A stretch of 64,000 nucleotides of DNA from Bacterioplanes sp965233665 (lineage in GTDB: Bacteria > Pseudomonadota > Gammaproteobacteria > Pseudomonadales > Oceanobacteraceae): contig CBDDTG010000005.1 in the NCBI GenBank assembly GCA_965233665.1, forward strand, positions 66,295 through 130,294, in the 5' to 3' direction. The notes below the pieces were generated by a model, which saw only the letters and a list, made by a program, of their open reading frames with translations, made no database searches and was not told the origin of the DNA. Below are positions 33,331-40,847 of this stretch, piece by piece. A program made the position numbers and the translations under genes. Each line of letters starts with the position of its first letter. The stretch's first letter is position 1.

Positions 33331-33476
33331 GTTGTTGCTAAAGCCCCAAAGGTGCCGTGCCGGTGCCAGAAAGCGAAAGCGAAAGCGCGGGATTTTATCA
33401 GCTCTGGCAGGTGAATGCTTGCCTGTCTGCTGGCAGAATGATACACCAGACAGACCTTGTCACCGGTGGACTTGTC

Positions 33477-34484
33477 GTGGATCTCAACCAACTGTTGGCC
33501 AATGCCCGGCGCAATGAAGCACTCTTAAAGCGATTGCAAGCCTATGAGCTGGAGTTGCTGGCGTGCCAGAGTTGGGCTGATTGGTTGCGTTGTTTGCTAG
33601 AAAGGTTGCCACGCCAGTTCGAGCTAGACGCCATTGAAGTCTCGCTGATCGATGGCGATGAAAAGCTGCGCCAGTCGATGCACCACAGTTTGGATGTCGA
33701 CCAGGCCGCGTTGCTGCAAGGCGTGAACTTTGATGCCGAATCTGTCTCGGCTGAGGTTCAAGTCATGGCATCGCCAGCGCCGTATCAGTCTGGCTTAGAA
33801 CTGCCGTTGCAGCGCAACCAGCGCCAGCTCGGACAACTGCGATTGTTTTCGCATCAACCAGAGCGCTTCCAGGCCGGCATGGCGATGGATTTTATGCAGC
33901 ATTTGGCGGCGGTGGTGGCGGCATGTTTGGAGCTGGTGCACAAAACAGAAGTGCAAGCGCGATTGGCCCTGACCGATCCATTAACGGGTGCGGAAAATCG
34001 TCGTGGCTTTGAGCGTGCTTTTCAACGCGAATGGGCGCGAGGTCAGCGGCAATATCATGTGTTTGCGTTGGTGTTGCTGGATCTCGATCATTTTAAGCGC
34101 ATCAATGATCAGCACGGTCATGCTTGTGGCGATCGGGTGTTGACGGGGCTTTGCCGGGCCGTGCAGCGGCTATTGCGGCCGACGGATCACTTGGGGCGGT
34201 TAGGGGGTGAAGAGTTTGTGATTATGCTGCCTGGATGTCAGGCCAGCGAGCTTGGCGAGGTTGTCAGGCGTTTACAAGCGGCGATTCACTCACTGAATTT
34301 GCACACGGACCAAGGCCAGTCATTGGCCATCAGTGCGTCGGGCAGCTATTTAACGGTAACGCCTCGTGCTCATCACAAGGCACGCCTGGATGATTATTTG
34401 CAGCACTTGGACGGTTGGCTATACAAGGCCAAGCAACAGGGGCGCGATTGCTTCTTAGCCGCGCAGCAGGGGGAGCGCTGTTAA
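33477..34484 (+). CDS. Diguanylate cyclase with DUF484/GAF-like N-terminal domain
   Basis: Synthesises cyclic-di-GMP from GTP. The 335-aa soluble protein has an N-terminal sensory region (about 1-160, DUF484/GAF-like by pattern: LLANARRNEALLKRLQAYE) and a C-terminal GGDEF domain with ALTDPLTGAENRRGFE, LLDLDHFKRINDQHGH and the active LGGEEFV. An RxxD inhibitory site (RPTD) lies five residues before GGEEF, so product feedback is expected. GTG 33477 follows GGTGGA; earlier in-frame starts (33357, 33438) give an implausible Ser/Glu-repeat N-terminus and overlap a possible promoter (TTGCCT 33419, TACACC 33442). Confidence 0.88.
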   Translation: MDLNQLLANARRNEALLKRLQAYELELLACQSWADWLRCLLERLPRQFELDAIEVSLIDGDEKLRQSMHHSLDVDQAALLQGVNFDAESVSAEVQVMASPAPYQSGLELPLQRNQRQLGQLRLFSHQPERFQAGMAMDFMQHLAAVVAACLELVHKTEVQARLALTDPLTGAENRRGFERAFQREWARGQRQYHVFALVLLDLDHFKRINDQHGHACGDRVLTGLCRAVQRLLRPTDHLGRLGGEEFVIMLPGCQASELGEVVRRLQAAIHSLNLHTDQGQSLAISASGSYLTVTPRAHHKARLDDYLQHLDGWLYKAKQQGRDCFLAAQQGERC

Positions 34485-34560
34485 GCCTAACTGACCTAGG
34501 TCACCACCATCTTCGCCTCGCTGTTCTATGGTGATACGTAAAGCCATCGTGGAACTGTTT

Positions 34561-35388
34561 ATGAGCGACCAACCCTCGCATTTGCCGATCATCGCCCCGC
34601 CTTCTGGGGAGGAAAAAACCGCCCACTTACCCTACGGCGAGCGTATGTCTCGCGCCAGCTACGAAAAGCAAAAGCAGCAGTTGCAAATTGAGCTGTTGAA
34701 AATGCAGAGTTGGGTAAAAGACACAGGCCAGAAAATCGTCATTGTGTTTGAAGGGCGTGACGCCGCGGGCAAGGGCGGTGCTATTAAGCGTTTTATGGAA
34801 CATTTAAACCCTCGTGGCGCGCGTGTGGTGGCACTGGAAAAGCCCACCGAGCGAGAACAAGGCCAATGGTACTTTCAACGTTACATAAAGCACCTACCGT
34901 GCGATGGGGAAATCGTGCTGTTCGACCGCTCTTGGTATAACCGTGCCGGCGTTGAGCGGGTGATGGGCTTTTGCAGCACCAAAGACTACATGGAGTTTAT
35001 GCGCGAAGTGCCGGAGCTGGAGCGCATGTTTGTGCGCTCGGGTGTGCACTTATTCAAGCTGTGGTTCTCGGTCAGTCGCCATGAACAGCTACGACGCTTT
35101 CAAAAGCGCCAAGTTGATCCGCTAAAACAATGGAAATTGAGCCCGGTGGATCTGGCCTCCCTCGATAAATGGGATGACTACACCGAAGCCAAAGAGGCCA
35201 TGTTTTATTACTCCAATCACATGGATGCGCCCTGGACTGTGGTGCGCTCTGACGATAAAAAACGGGCGCGCTTAAATGCCATGCGTTTTATTTTGAACAG
35301 TTTGGATTACACCAATAAGTCCACGGAGCTGGAGCTAGAGCCCGACCCCTTAATCATTCAACCGGCCGCCCAGGCCATGGATTGCTGA
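34561..35388 (+). CDS. ppk2: Polyphosphate kinase 2 family protein
   Basis: Transfers phosphate between polyphosphate and nucleotides. The 275-aa protein has the P-loop FEGRDAAGKGGAIKRF, the lid-region basic motif, FDRSWYNRAGVERVMGF and LFKLWFSVSRHEQLRRF, all typical of single-domain PPK2. ATG 34561 (MSDQPS) is chosen; ATG 34528, eleven codons upstream, is possible. A perfect palindrome TGACCTAGGTCA at 34492-34503 lies just upstream. Confidence 0.92.
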   Translation: MSDQPSHLPIIAPPSGEEKTAHLPYGERMSRASYEKQKQQLQIELLKMQSWVKDTGQKIVIVFEGRDAAGKGGAIKRFMEHLNPRGARVVALEKPTEREQGQWYFQRYIKHLPCDGEIVLFDRSWYNRAGVERVMGFCSTKDYMEFMREVPELERMFVRSGVHLFKLWFSVSRHEQLRRFQKRQVDPLKQWKLSPVDLASLDKWDDYTEAKEAMFYYSNHMDAPWTVVRSDDKKRARLNAMRFILNSLDYTNKSTELELEPDPLIIQPAAQAMDC

Positions 35389-35490
35389 CAACGCCAGCTT
35401 GGTGTCGTCGATGTTGGCTTTAGCGGCGCACAGATTTTGTGGTCTAGAGGCGACCCTGAACGTGCACCGAATCATTTAGAGGTTTCTTTC

Positions 35491-35721
35491 ATGCATACGC
35501 GCCCGTATCTCTCGCAAGCCAAACGCGTGGTCGATCATTTTTGTCAGGAAATTGGTCCGGAACTGACGGATCAATTAGGTCCGACTCACGTCGATGCGCT
35601 GACGTTGATGATCGAGTCGGCTTTGAGTAGCAATGCTTATCATGCCTTGCAAGTGAGCGTGAACGAGCTGGAGGCGTTGGCCGAGCGCACCCGTCGGCGC
35701 ATGCCCGGCCATGTCGATTAG
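35491..35721 (+). CDS. Hypothetical protein, 76 aa
   Basis: Not recognised. A small, mostly helical soluble protein (YLSQAKRVVDHFCQEIGPEL, then ALTLMIESALSSNAYHALQ, ending in a basic RTRRRMPGH) with one Cys. AGAGG precedes the ATG by 8 nt. Its TAG stop overlaps the stop of the convergent yceI-like gene by four bases (TTAG 35718-35721). Confidence 0.7.
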   Translation: MHTRPYLSQAKRVVDHFCQEIGPELTDQLGPTHVDALTLMIESALSSNAYHALQVSVNELEALAERTRRRMPGHVD

Positions 35722-36287
35722 TCTGCCGGTGCAAAGGTCAGGCTAAAGCTCACCGGAACCACTTCCGCAATGCTATCGAGCTTGGCGATGTCGCGTAGCT
35801 CCTTAATGCCGCGGCTCAATGCAAAGCTATCAGCGTGCGCCAAAACAGGTGTCAGGCTGTTCACTGTGGTTGTGCCATCGGCGGCCGGTGTGACCATTAC
35901 CGTAGTGCGAAAGCTTTCTTGGTTGCCATGCAAAGACAGCTGTCCTTGCAATGAATAGGACTGCGGCTGTTTCGCCTGCAACACCTCAGCCGGAATTTGT
36001 GCTCGAATCTCGGCGTGACTGAAATCAGCCACCTCAAACAACAGCTCGCGCATGCGCTCATCGCGAACCGGGATGCGTGAGTCAATGCTGCTTAAATCGA
36101 TTCGGACCAAGGCGTCGCCCCCCTGGCTCACGGAGCCTTGCAAGCGCTCAAAGCGATGGTTTTCGGCTAAATGGGTGTTTTTAAAGCTGACAAAGCTCAC
36201 TTCAGACGGCTGTGTTAATTGCCAGTCGGCCATCGCCGTAGCCGGTAGCAGAGCGCAGCACAGTGCCGCTGAGATCAAAGGTTTCAT
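35718..36287 (-). CDS. YceI family periplasmic protein
   Basis: 189-aa secreted protein with a signal peptide (MKPLISAALCCALLPATAMA) and a YceI-type lipid-binding beta barrel: VSFVSFKNTHLAENHRF, SSIDSRIPVRDERMREL and VSFSLTFAPA. YceI proteins bind isoprenoid or amide lipids in the periplasm; the role here is unknown. The DUF2489 gene lies 31 bp upstream on the same strand. Confidence 0.88.
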   Translation of the reverse strand: MKPLISAALCCALLPATAMADWQLTQPSEVSFVSFKNTHLAENHRFERLQGSVSQGGDALVRIDLSSIDSRIPVRDERMRELLFEVADFSHAEIRAQIPAEVLQAKQPQSYSLQGQLSLHGNQESFRTTVMVTPAADGTTTVNSLTPVLAHADSFALSRGIKELRDIAKLDSIAEVVPVSFSLTFAPAD

Positions 36288-36318
36288 GTCGGAGTCCTTA
36301 GCATCATGGTTGCTGATA

Positions 36319-36795
36319 TCAGTGCAGCAAGGTCACATTAGGGAAACGATACGCCACCAGCCACTCCAGTTCACGCACAATGGCGGCTTTGTGTTGCTGC
36401 TCCAGCTGCCAGCGCTGTTTGTCGAGGCGGAACTGCTCGCGTTTGTCGAGCTTCTTATAGTCATCCAAAATGGGCATGTCGGAGGTTTGCTGATGGTGGC
36501 TGCGCATCGTTGCCAGTTCATCCATGCCCCAAATGGCCGGGTCCAATGCTTGCACCAAATAATGAATGCGCAAGACGCCTTCGGTGATTTCGCATTGCTC
36601 TGCAATAACGGCGCGAGCCACAAACTGCACATCGTTCATCAGCTCAAGCTGCTTGTTGCGCAGCGCTTCGGCGGCGGCCACTTCTTCTTGCTGTTGGCGC
36701 TGTTGCATATCCTTGACCCGGCGTGTCAGCGTCCAGGCATAACCGGCCAGTCCTGCCACTATGGCCACGGCGATCAGGATCAAAAAGGTCGTCAT
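36319..36795 (-). CDS. DUF2489-like membrane-anchored protein
   Basis: 158-aa protein with an N-terminal membrane helix (about 3-23), a Gln/Glu-rich coiled stretch (about 27-48) and a helical cytoplasmic domain with EGVLRIHYLVQALDP and a DDYKKLDKREQFRLDKQR helix. This fits my memory of DUF2489; function is unknown. Likely transcribed with the yceI-like gene. Confidence 0.6.
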   Translation of the reverse strand: MTTFLILIAVAIVAGLAGYAWTLTRRVKDMQQRQQQEEVAAAEALRNKQLELMNDVQFVARAVIAEQCEITEGVLRIHYLVQALDPAIWGMDELATMRSHHQQTSDMPILDDYKKLDKREQFRLDKQRWQLEQQHKAAIVRELEWLVAYRFPNVTLLH

Positions 36796-36930
36796 CTTTC
36801 TGCCATGTTGTCTGAATGAGGCGGCATGATAGCCAGCCGACTCAGGCCATGCCAGTCAGTGAGTGTCAGGCTGGCAATTCTGTGGTTTTTCGTTAGTCTG
36901 ATTAGTTATGACAACTGTAGGAATTAAACC

Positions 36931-37368
36931 ATGCTGGTGAACAACATCTGGGTGCGGGCCTCGGGCGATTTGAATGATGTCCCGATCAGCATTCAATACC
37001 GTAAAGACTGGCAGTCCGCGCAGCAGGTAGGCGACTATCGCCAGTGTGTGCAAATCGCCTGGAATGCCACCACCCGTGATGACAGCAGTGGCTTTCCTGG
37101 TGCCGAAGAGCAACAGCGCATTGTGCGCTTTCATGAGGCATTGCAAGCGGTTTTGGAGCCACAAGAAAACGCCGTGGTGGTGATGATGATTACTCACTCT
37201 GGCGTCAATCAATGGATCATTTATTGCCAAGATCTGCCTCAGCTGGAGCAGGATTTAAACCGCATTCCAACCGACCAGGGTTTATACCCGATCGAGGTGG
37301 TTGCTGACGATGACCCTCAGTGGCACACGTTTAGTCAGGTGTATCAGGCGATTCAGCCTCAGAGCTAG
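36931..37368 (+). CDS. Hypothetical protein, DUF695-like
   Basis: 145-aa soluble protein resembling DUF695 by pattern only: PISIQYRKDW at the start, a central GFPGAEEQQRIVRFHEALQA, then MMITHSGVNQWIIYCQDL. No signal peptide. GGA lies before the ATG. Its last 38 bp overlap the 3' end of the convergent GTPase gene. Confidence 0.6.
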   Translation: MLVNNIWVRASGDLNDVPISIQYRKDWQSAQQVGDYRQCVQIAWNATTRDDSSGFPGAEEQQRIVRFHEALQAVLEPQENAVVVMMITHSGVNQWIIYCQDLPQLEQDLNRIPTDQGLYPIEVVADDDPQWHTFSQVYQAIQPQS

Positions 37369-38233
37369 CTTTCAGTGCTGCTAAGGCAGCCAATTCTTGT
37401 TCTACCTGGGCCGGTGTTTCCAAAGAAATCCGGCCTATTTTGCCCGCCCTTAGCTCATGCAACGACACTTCCGCACCTTTGTGCGTATCGGCAATGCCGC
37501 CAGGCTTTAAGCCGCCGCGCTTACGGCTAATGTCATCCAAGGCTTGCTCTGCGGAGGCGGGGAGCGCCTTCAATTTGAAACGCTGCTGTAACGCCTGTGG
37601 GTAATTGTGCAGCAAATATTCTAATGCGAATAACGCCACGTCCTGATACTCAATGGCTGTGTCTTTAACGGCACCGCTGGCGGCCAAGCGATAGCCGCAG
37701 CTTTCTGGCTCAAACTTGGGCCAGAGTATTCCTGGCGTATCGGACAGCACCAAACCATTTTTCAGATCAATCATCTGATTGGCTTTCGTCACGGCCGGCT
37801 CATTGCCGGTTTTGGCGACTTGGCGGCCGGCCAGCGCATTAATGAGGGTGGATTTGCCGACATTGGGGATGCCCATGATCATGATGCGCACCGGGCGCTT
37901 GCGCTCCAGTCGGTGCTGGCCGAGCTGCTTGCACAAATGCACCACCTGTTTGACCTGAGACTTCTGCTCCGCTACCAACGGCATTGCCCGCACTTGATGT
38001 TGCTGCTCGAAGTGGGCGATCCACTGGCGGGTGACCTTGTCGTCGGCTAGGTCGGCTTTGTTCAGCAGCTTGATGCAGGGCGTGTCGCCGCGCAGTTCAT
38101 CTACCAATGGGTTGGTGCTGGAAAACGGTAGGCGAGCATCGAGCACTTCAATCACCAGATCAATGGCTGGCATGGCTTCGGCAATTTTCTTGCGTGCCTT
38201 GTTCATGTGTCCGGGGAACCACTGAATCGCCAT
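37331..38233 (-). CDS. ylqF: YlqF/RbgA-type circularly permuted ribosome-assembly GTPase
   Basis: 300-aa GTPase with permuted motif order: G4 LLNKADLAD first, then G1 GIPNVGKST and G3 LSDTPG, as in RbgA/YlqF, which matures the large ribosomal subunit. The N-terminus MAIQWFPGHMNKARKKI is diagnostic and fixes the start at 38233; an ATG eleven codons upstream is rejected. The C-terminal tail is acidic (EAESPDTPD) and overlaps the convergent gene by 38 bp. Confidence 0.92.
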   Translation of the reverse strand: MAIQWFPGHMNKARKKIAEAMPAIDLVIEVLDARLPFSSTNPLVDELRGDTPCIKLLNKADLADDKVTRQWIAHFEQQHQVRAMPLVAEQKSQVKQVVHLCKQLGQHRLERKRPVRIMIMGIPNVGKSTLINALAGRQVAKTGNEPAVTKANQMIDLKNGLVLSDTPGILWPKFEPESCGYRLAASGAVKDTAIEYQDVALFALEYLLHNYPQALQQRFKLKALPASAEQALDDISRKRGGLKPGGIADTHKGAEVSLHELRAGKIGRISLETPAQVEQELAALAALKASSEAESPDTPD

Positions 38234-38516
38234 GCTGAAGTGCTCGTCTATTAAAAAAGGGCGCATATTGTAAAGCAGTCGACCTCGGACACAAGGGACG
38301 CCTGCCGTGAGGTGGATTGGTTATTTGTCAGCTTTGTTTTATAGCATTTCCGTATATCACTGACCTTTGGCTGTCATACTGCGGCATTATGGTGGTCTGC
38401 GGGTCGTGGCTTGTCGTTTTTATGGCACCACACCCAGACTGCCTGGGAGCTCGGGCGGGTTCCTGACATCGCCACTTCCAGGCTGCGCTGCAGTGATATT
38501 GGATGAGGAGGTCATC

Positions 38517-38708
38517 ATGGACGTCTTACCAGACGATTTTGCTCGTTCCGCCAAAAAGCAGGGGCGCCAAGCTTCGGCGACTGTTTCCGGCCGCCGTCGC
38601 AGCGGCTTTCTGGTCGGTAATCGCTTTGTTTTTTCCGATCAAATGGAAATGTTGTGGATGCAGGCAGGCCCCGGCGAATTCCGGGAGCTGCGCATCTGGA
38701 GAAAATAG
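38517..38708 (+). CDS. Small hypothetical protein, 63 aa
   Basis: Not recognised. A basic N-terminal half (SAKKQGRQASATVSGRRRSG) is followed by a hydrophobic strand region (FLVGNRFVFSDQMEMLWM) and ends in RIWRK. A strong GAGGAGGT site lies just before the ATG, which supports real translation; longer in-frame starts upstream lack one. Convergent with the next gene, 7 bp apart. Confidence 0.6.
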   Translation: MDVLPDDFARSAKKQGRQASATVSGRRRSGFLVGNRFVFSDQMEMLWMQAGPGEFRELRIWRK

Positions 38709-38715
38709 CCGTGCG

Positions 38716-39270
38716 TTAGCTTGCAAATACCGACTCACTTGAGCCATTCGCTGCAGTGGATGGCTCTTCCGCCACGGCGGGTGCTGCGGCTGCCTCTTGC
38801 GGCTCGCTGGGCGCTTGCTGCTCTGAAGTCTCAGCCTTTTGCGGCTGGGGTTGAGACGACGCTTTTTTCGAATCACCCTGTTGCTTGGCGCGTTTGCGTT
38901 CTTCTTTGGTGATCTGACGCTCGTGATTGGCCCAAACACCGGACTTAAATTCAATGCTGTGCACGCCATTTTCTTCGGCAATTTCATCCGCCAGCAGTCG
39001 TGCTGCCTCGTCGGCATCGCGCGCCATCAGTTTGCGCTCGCCTGCCTCTAAGCGAGCAAATAAGTCCAGCAGTGCGGTGGACAGAAGTTCGCCGGCCAGT
39101 TCGTCACGGCTTTTTTGAAAGCGCTTGGCAATACCGCCGAGCATCGCCAAGTCGCTGGCGTCTAGGCGCACATGCAGGCTGGCCAGGCTCAGTTCGCGCT
39201 CTTGGCGAGCTTTTTCTTCTTCGTAATAACGTTCCAACAAAGATTGCGTCATGCTGATGTCCTGGGTCAT
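38716..39270 (-). CDS. Hypothetical protein with charged, low-complexity C-terminus
   Basis: 184-aa soluble protein I cannot name. Residues about 1-115 are helical and include a segment like a ribbon-helix-helix or antitoxin core (LHVRLDASDLAMLGGIAKRF), a helix rich in Glu/Arg, and FKSGVWANHERQI. The last 60 residues are Gln/Ala/Pro/Ser-rich and likely disordered. AGGAG precedes ATG 39270; M7 is a possible alternative. Confidence 0.65.
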   Translation of the reverse strand: MTQDISMTQSLLERYYEEEKARQERELSLASLHVRLDASDLAMLGGIAKRFQKSRDELAGELLSTALLDLFARLEAGERKLMARDADEAARLLADEIAEENGVHSIEFKSGVWANHERQITKEERKRAKQQGDSKKASSQPQPQKAETSEQQAPSEPQEAAAAPAVAEEPSTAANGSSESVFAS

Positions 39271-39394
39271 AGAGTTACTCCTGAAAAAAGGGGCTACTTT
39301 AATGGCCGTGCCGGTGGCTTCGCAAGGACGTTTGCTGCGCTACCGCGAAAGTCACGGAATTGATATTCTGGCCGCCAAATTAAGGAGCATCAGT

Positions 39395-39697
39395 ATGATT
39401 GCAGAACACATTGCCGATAAACTGGCAGCATTGCATCCCGAAGTGTTGGACATCGTCAATGAAAGCCATATGCACTCGGGTCCAGCCACAGATTCGCACT
39501 TTAAGGTAGTGATTGTCAGCGCCGCCTTTGAGGGCATGCGCCCGGTGGTGCGCCATCAAAAAGTCTACGGATTACTTTCTGCTGAACTGGCGGGGCCTGT
39601 GCACGCACTGAGTGTGCACGCTTACACGCCGAGCGAGTTTGACCCTCAGACGGTACCGCTGTCACCTAATTGCCGCGGCGGTAGCAAAGTCGGCTGA
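39395..39697 (+). CDS. bolA: BolA family protein
   Basis: 100-aa BolA protein: INESHMH-type motif (VNESHMHSG), then SHFKVVIVSAAFEGMRPVVRHQKVYG, which contains the class II KH-like fold and the conserved His used for Fe-S sharing with monothiol glutaredoxins. BolA acts in iron-sulfur trafficking and as a regulator of morphology and biofilm genes. AAGGAG sits ahead of the ATG. Confidence 0.93.
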   Translation: MIAEHIADKLAALHPEVLDIVNESHMHSGPATDSHFKVVIVSAAFEGMRPVVRHQKVYGLLSAELAGPVHALSVHAYTPSEFDPQTVPLSPNCRGGSKVG

Positions 39698-39798
39698 TTG
39701 TCAATGACTGCGGCTGCACAGGGTGTCTGAGTTCGGCCACCGCTGACGGTCAGTAAGGCTGGCACACTGTATCAGCGTCTCTGAGTTGGGGTAACGAT

Positions 39799-40470
39799 AT
39801 GATAATCAGATGGCTGACGATGTTTGCTCTGTTTGGTTGGCTGGCATCGGCTGCGCATGGCGAGCCTGACTGGCAGCGTGTGATTGATGATCAAGAGCAC
39901 GATGTTCAAGTATGGCTGCGACCGGTCGAGGGCTCTGCGTTGCAGGCATTTCGGGCGCAAACACGGGTGCAAAGCCGGTTAACGGCGGCCATTGCCTTGC
40001 TAGAAGACAATGCCGTGGCGCCACAATGGATGCACAACTGCAAGGTCATTGAAACCATTGAGCGGCTGTCGCCCACGCAGGCGGTGTCTTATATGGTATC
40101 TGCCGCCCCTTGGCCGGTGAGTGATCGCGATGTGATTGTCGAATCGCACGTCAGTCAATCTGACCAGGGCGTGGTGACGCTGGCGGTGCGCAGTCGTGAC
40201 GATGTGTTTCCGGTGAATGACGATTTTGTTCGCATCCCCAAGATGCAGGGCTTTTGGCGCTTTACACCAGAGCCGGGTGGCTATTTAAAGGTTGAGTACC
40301 AGGTCCATGCCGAGCCAGGCGGCGATTTGCCTGCTTGGTTGGCCAACAGCGTGGTGGAGGAAACGCCACACAACACTCTGAAAGCCTTTCGGCAATGGGT
40401 GCAAAAGCCACAGTATCAAACGGCGGAGCGAGCGTTTATTCGCGAAGTATCTTTTGACGTACGTGATTAA
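39799..40470 (+). CDS. START domain protein with signal peptide
   Basis: 223-aa exported protein: a signal peptide (about 1-21, LASAAHGEP) and one START lipid-binding domain with WMHNCKVIETIERLSPTQAV, AAPWPVSDRD and GFWRFTPEPGGYLKVEYQVH. Bacterial START proteins bind lipids or other hydrophobic ligands; the ligand here is unknown. The TIGR03643-type gene follows by 11 bp. Confidence 0.88.
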   Translation: MIIRWLTMFALFGWLASAAHGEPDWQRVIDDQEHDVQVWLRPVEGSALQAFRAQTRVQSRLTAAIALLEDNAVAPQWMHNCKVIETIERLSPTQAVSYMVSAAPWPVSDRDVIVESHVSQSDQGVVTLAVRSRDDVFPVNDDFVRIPKMQGFWRFTPEPGGYLKVEYQVHAEPGGDLPAWLANSVVEETPHNTLKAFRQWVQKPQYQTAERAFIREVSFDVRD

Positions 40471-40481
40471 CAGGGGAAAAC

Positions 40482-40733
40482 ATGGCCTGGAACGAGGCGG
40501 ATGTCTCTCGAATTATTGAAATGGCGTGGGAAGATCGCACGCCCCTGGAAGCCATTGAACAACTGTATGGTTTAAACGAGCCGGCACTGCGCCAGTTGAT
40601 GCGGCGCGAGCTTAAACCTTCGTCTTTTCGCTTGTGGCGCCAGCGAGTCAGTGGTCGTGCGACCAAACATCGGGCTTTGCGTCCGGCTGGCATTGAGCGC
40701 GGTTATTGTCCGACCCAGTACAAACACAAATAA
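40482..40733 (+). CDS. TIGR03643 family small protein
   Basis: 83-aa basic protein that matches the TIGR03643 pattern: IIEMAWEDRTPLEAIEQLYG, LMRRELKPSSFRLWRQRV and a C-terminal KHR.LR stretch. The helix-turn-helix-like layout suggests nucleic-acid binding, but the family is uncharacterised. AGGGG precedes the ATG; it is probably co-transcribed with the START gene. Confidence 0.85.
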   Translation: MAWNEADVSRIIEMAWEDRTPLEAIEQLYGLNEPALRQLMRRELKPSSFRLWRQRVSGRATKHRALRPAGIERGYCPTQYKHK

Positions 40734-40781
40734 CTTTGGGCCGTGATCAACTGGGTTGTGAGCGCTGGCGCAAATGGTTGC

Positions 40782-40815
40782 CTGTAACATAACTGTAATA
40801 TTTAACTCCTAGACT
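40782..40815 (+). promoter_or_regulatory. Pho box and -10 element upstream of the PstS-OmpA fusion gene
   Basis: CTGTAAC-ATAA-CTGTAAT (40782-40799) matches the PhoB box layout of two 7-mers spaced by four bases. A TAGACT -10 lies at 40810-40815, 10 bp on, which is the spacing at which PhoB replaces the -35. This predicts induction by phosphate limitation. Confidence 0.75.
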
Positions 40816-40847
40816 GCCGCCAAAAATTCTCAGTTGGTAGTTGAGTG

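Noticed and set aside
33357..33476. Longer N-terminus of the diguanylate cyclase
   Set aside because: Would translate a GAAAGC triple repeat into a Ser/Glu run with no ribosome site; GTG 33477 has GGTGGA ahead and a better N-terminus.
38380..38400. Possible Pho box CTGTCAT upstream of the 63-aa gene
   Set aside because: Only the first 7-mer matches; the second (CGGCATT) does not fit.
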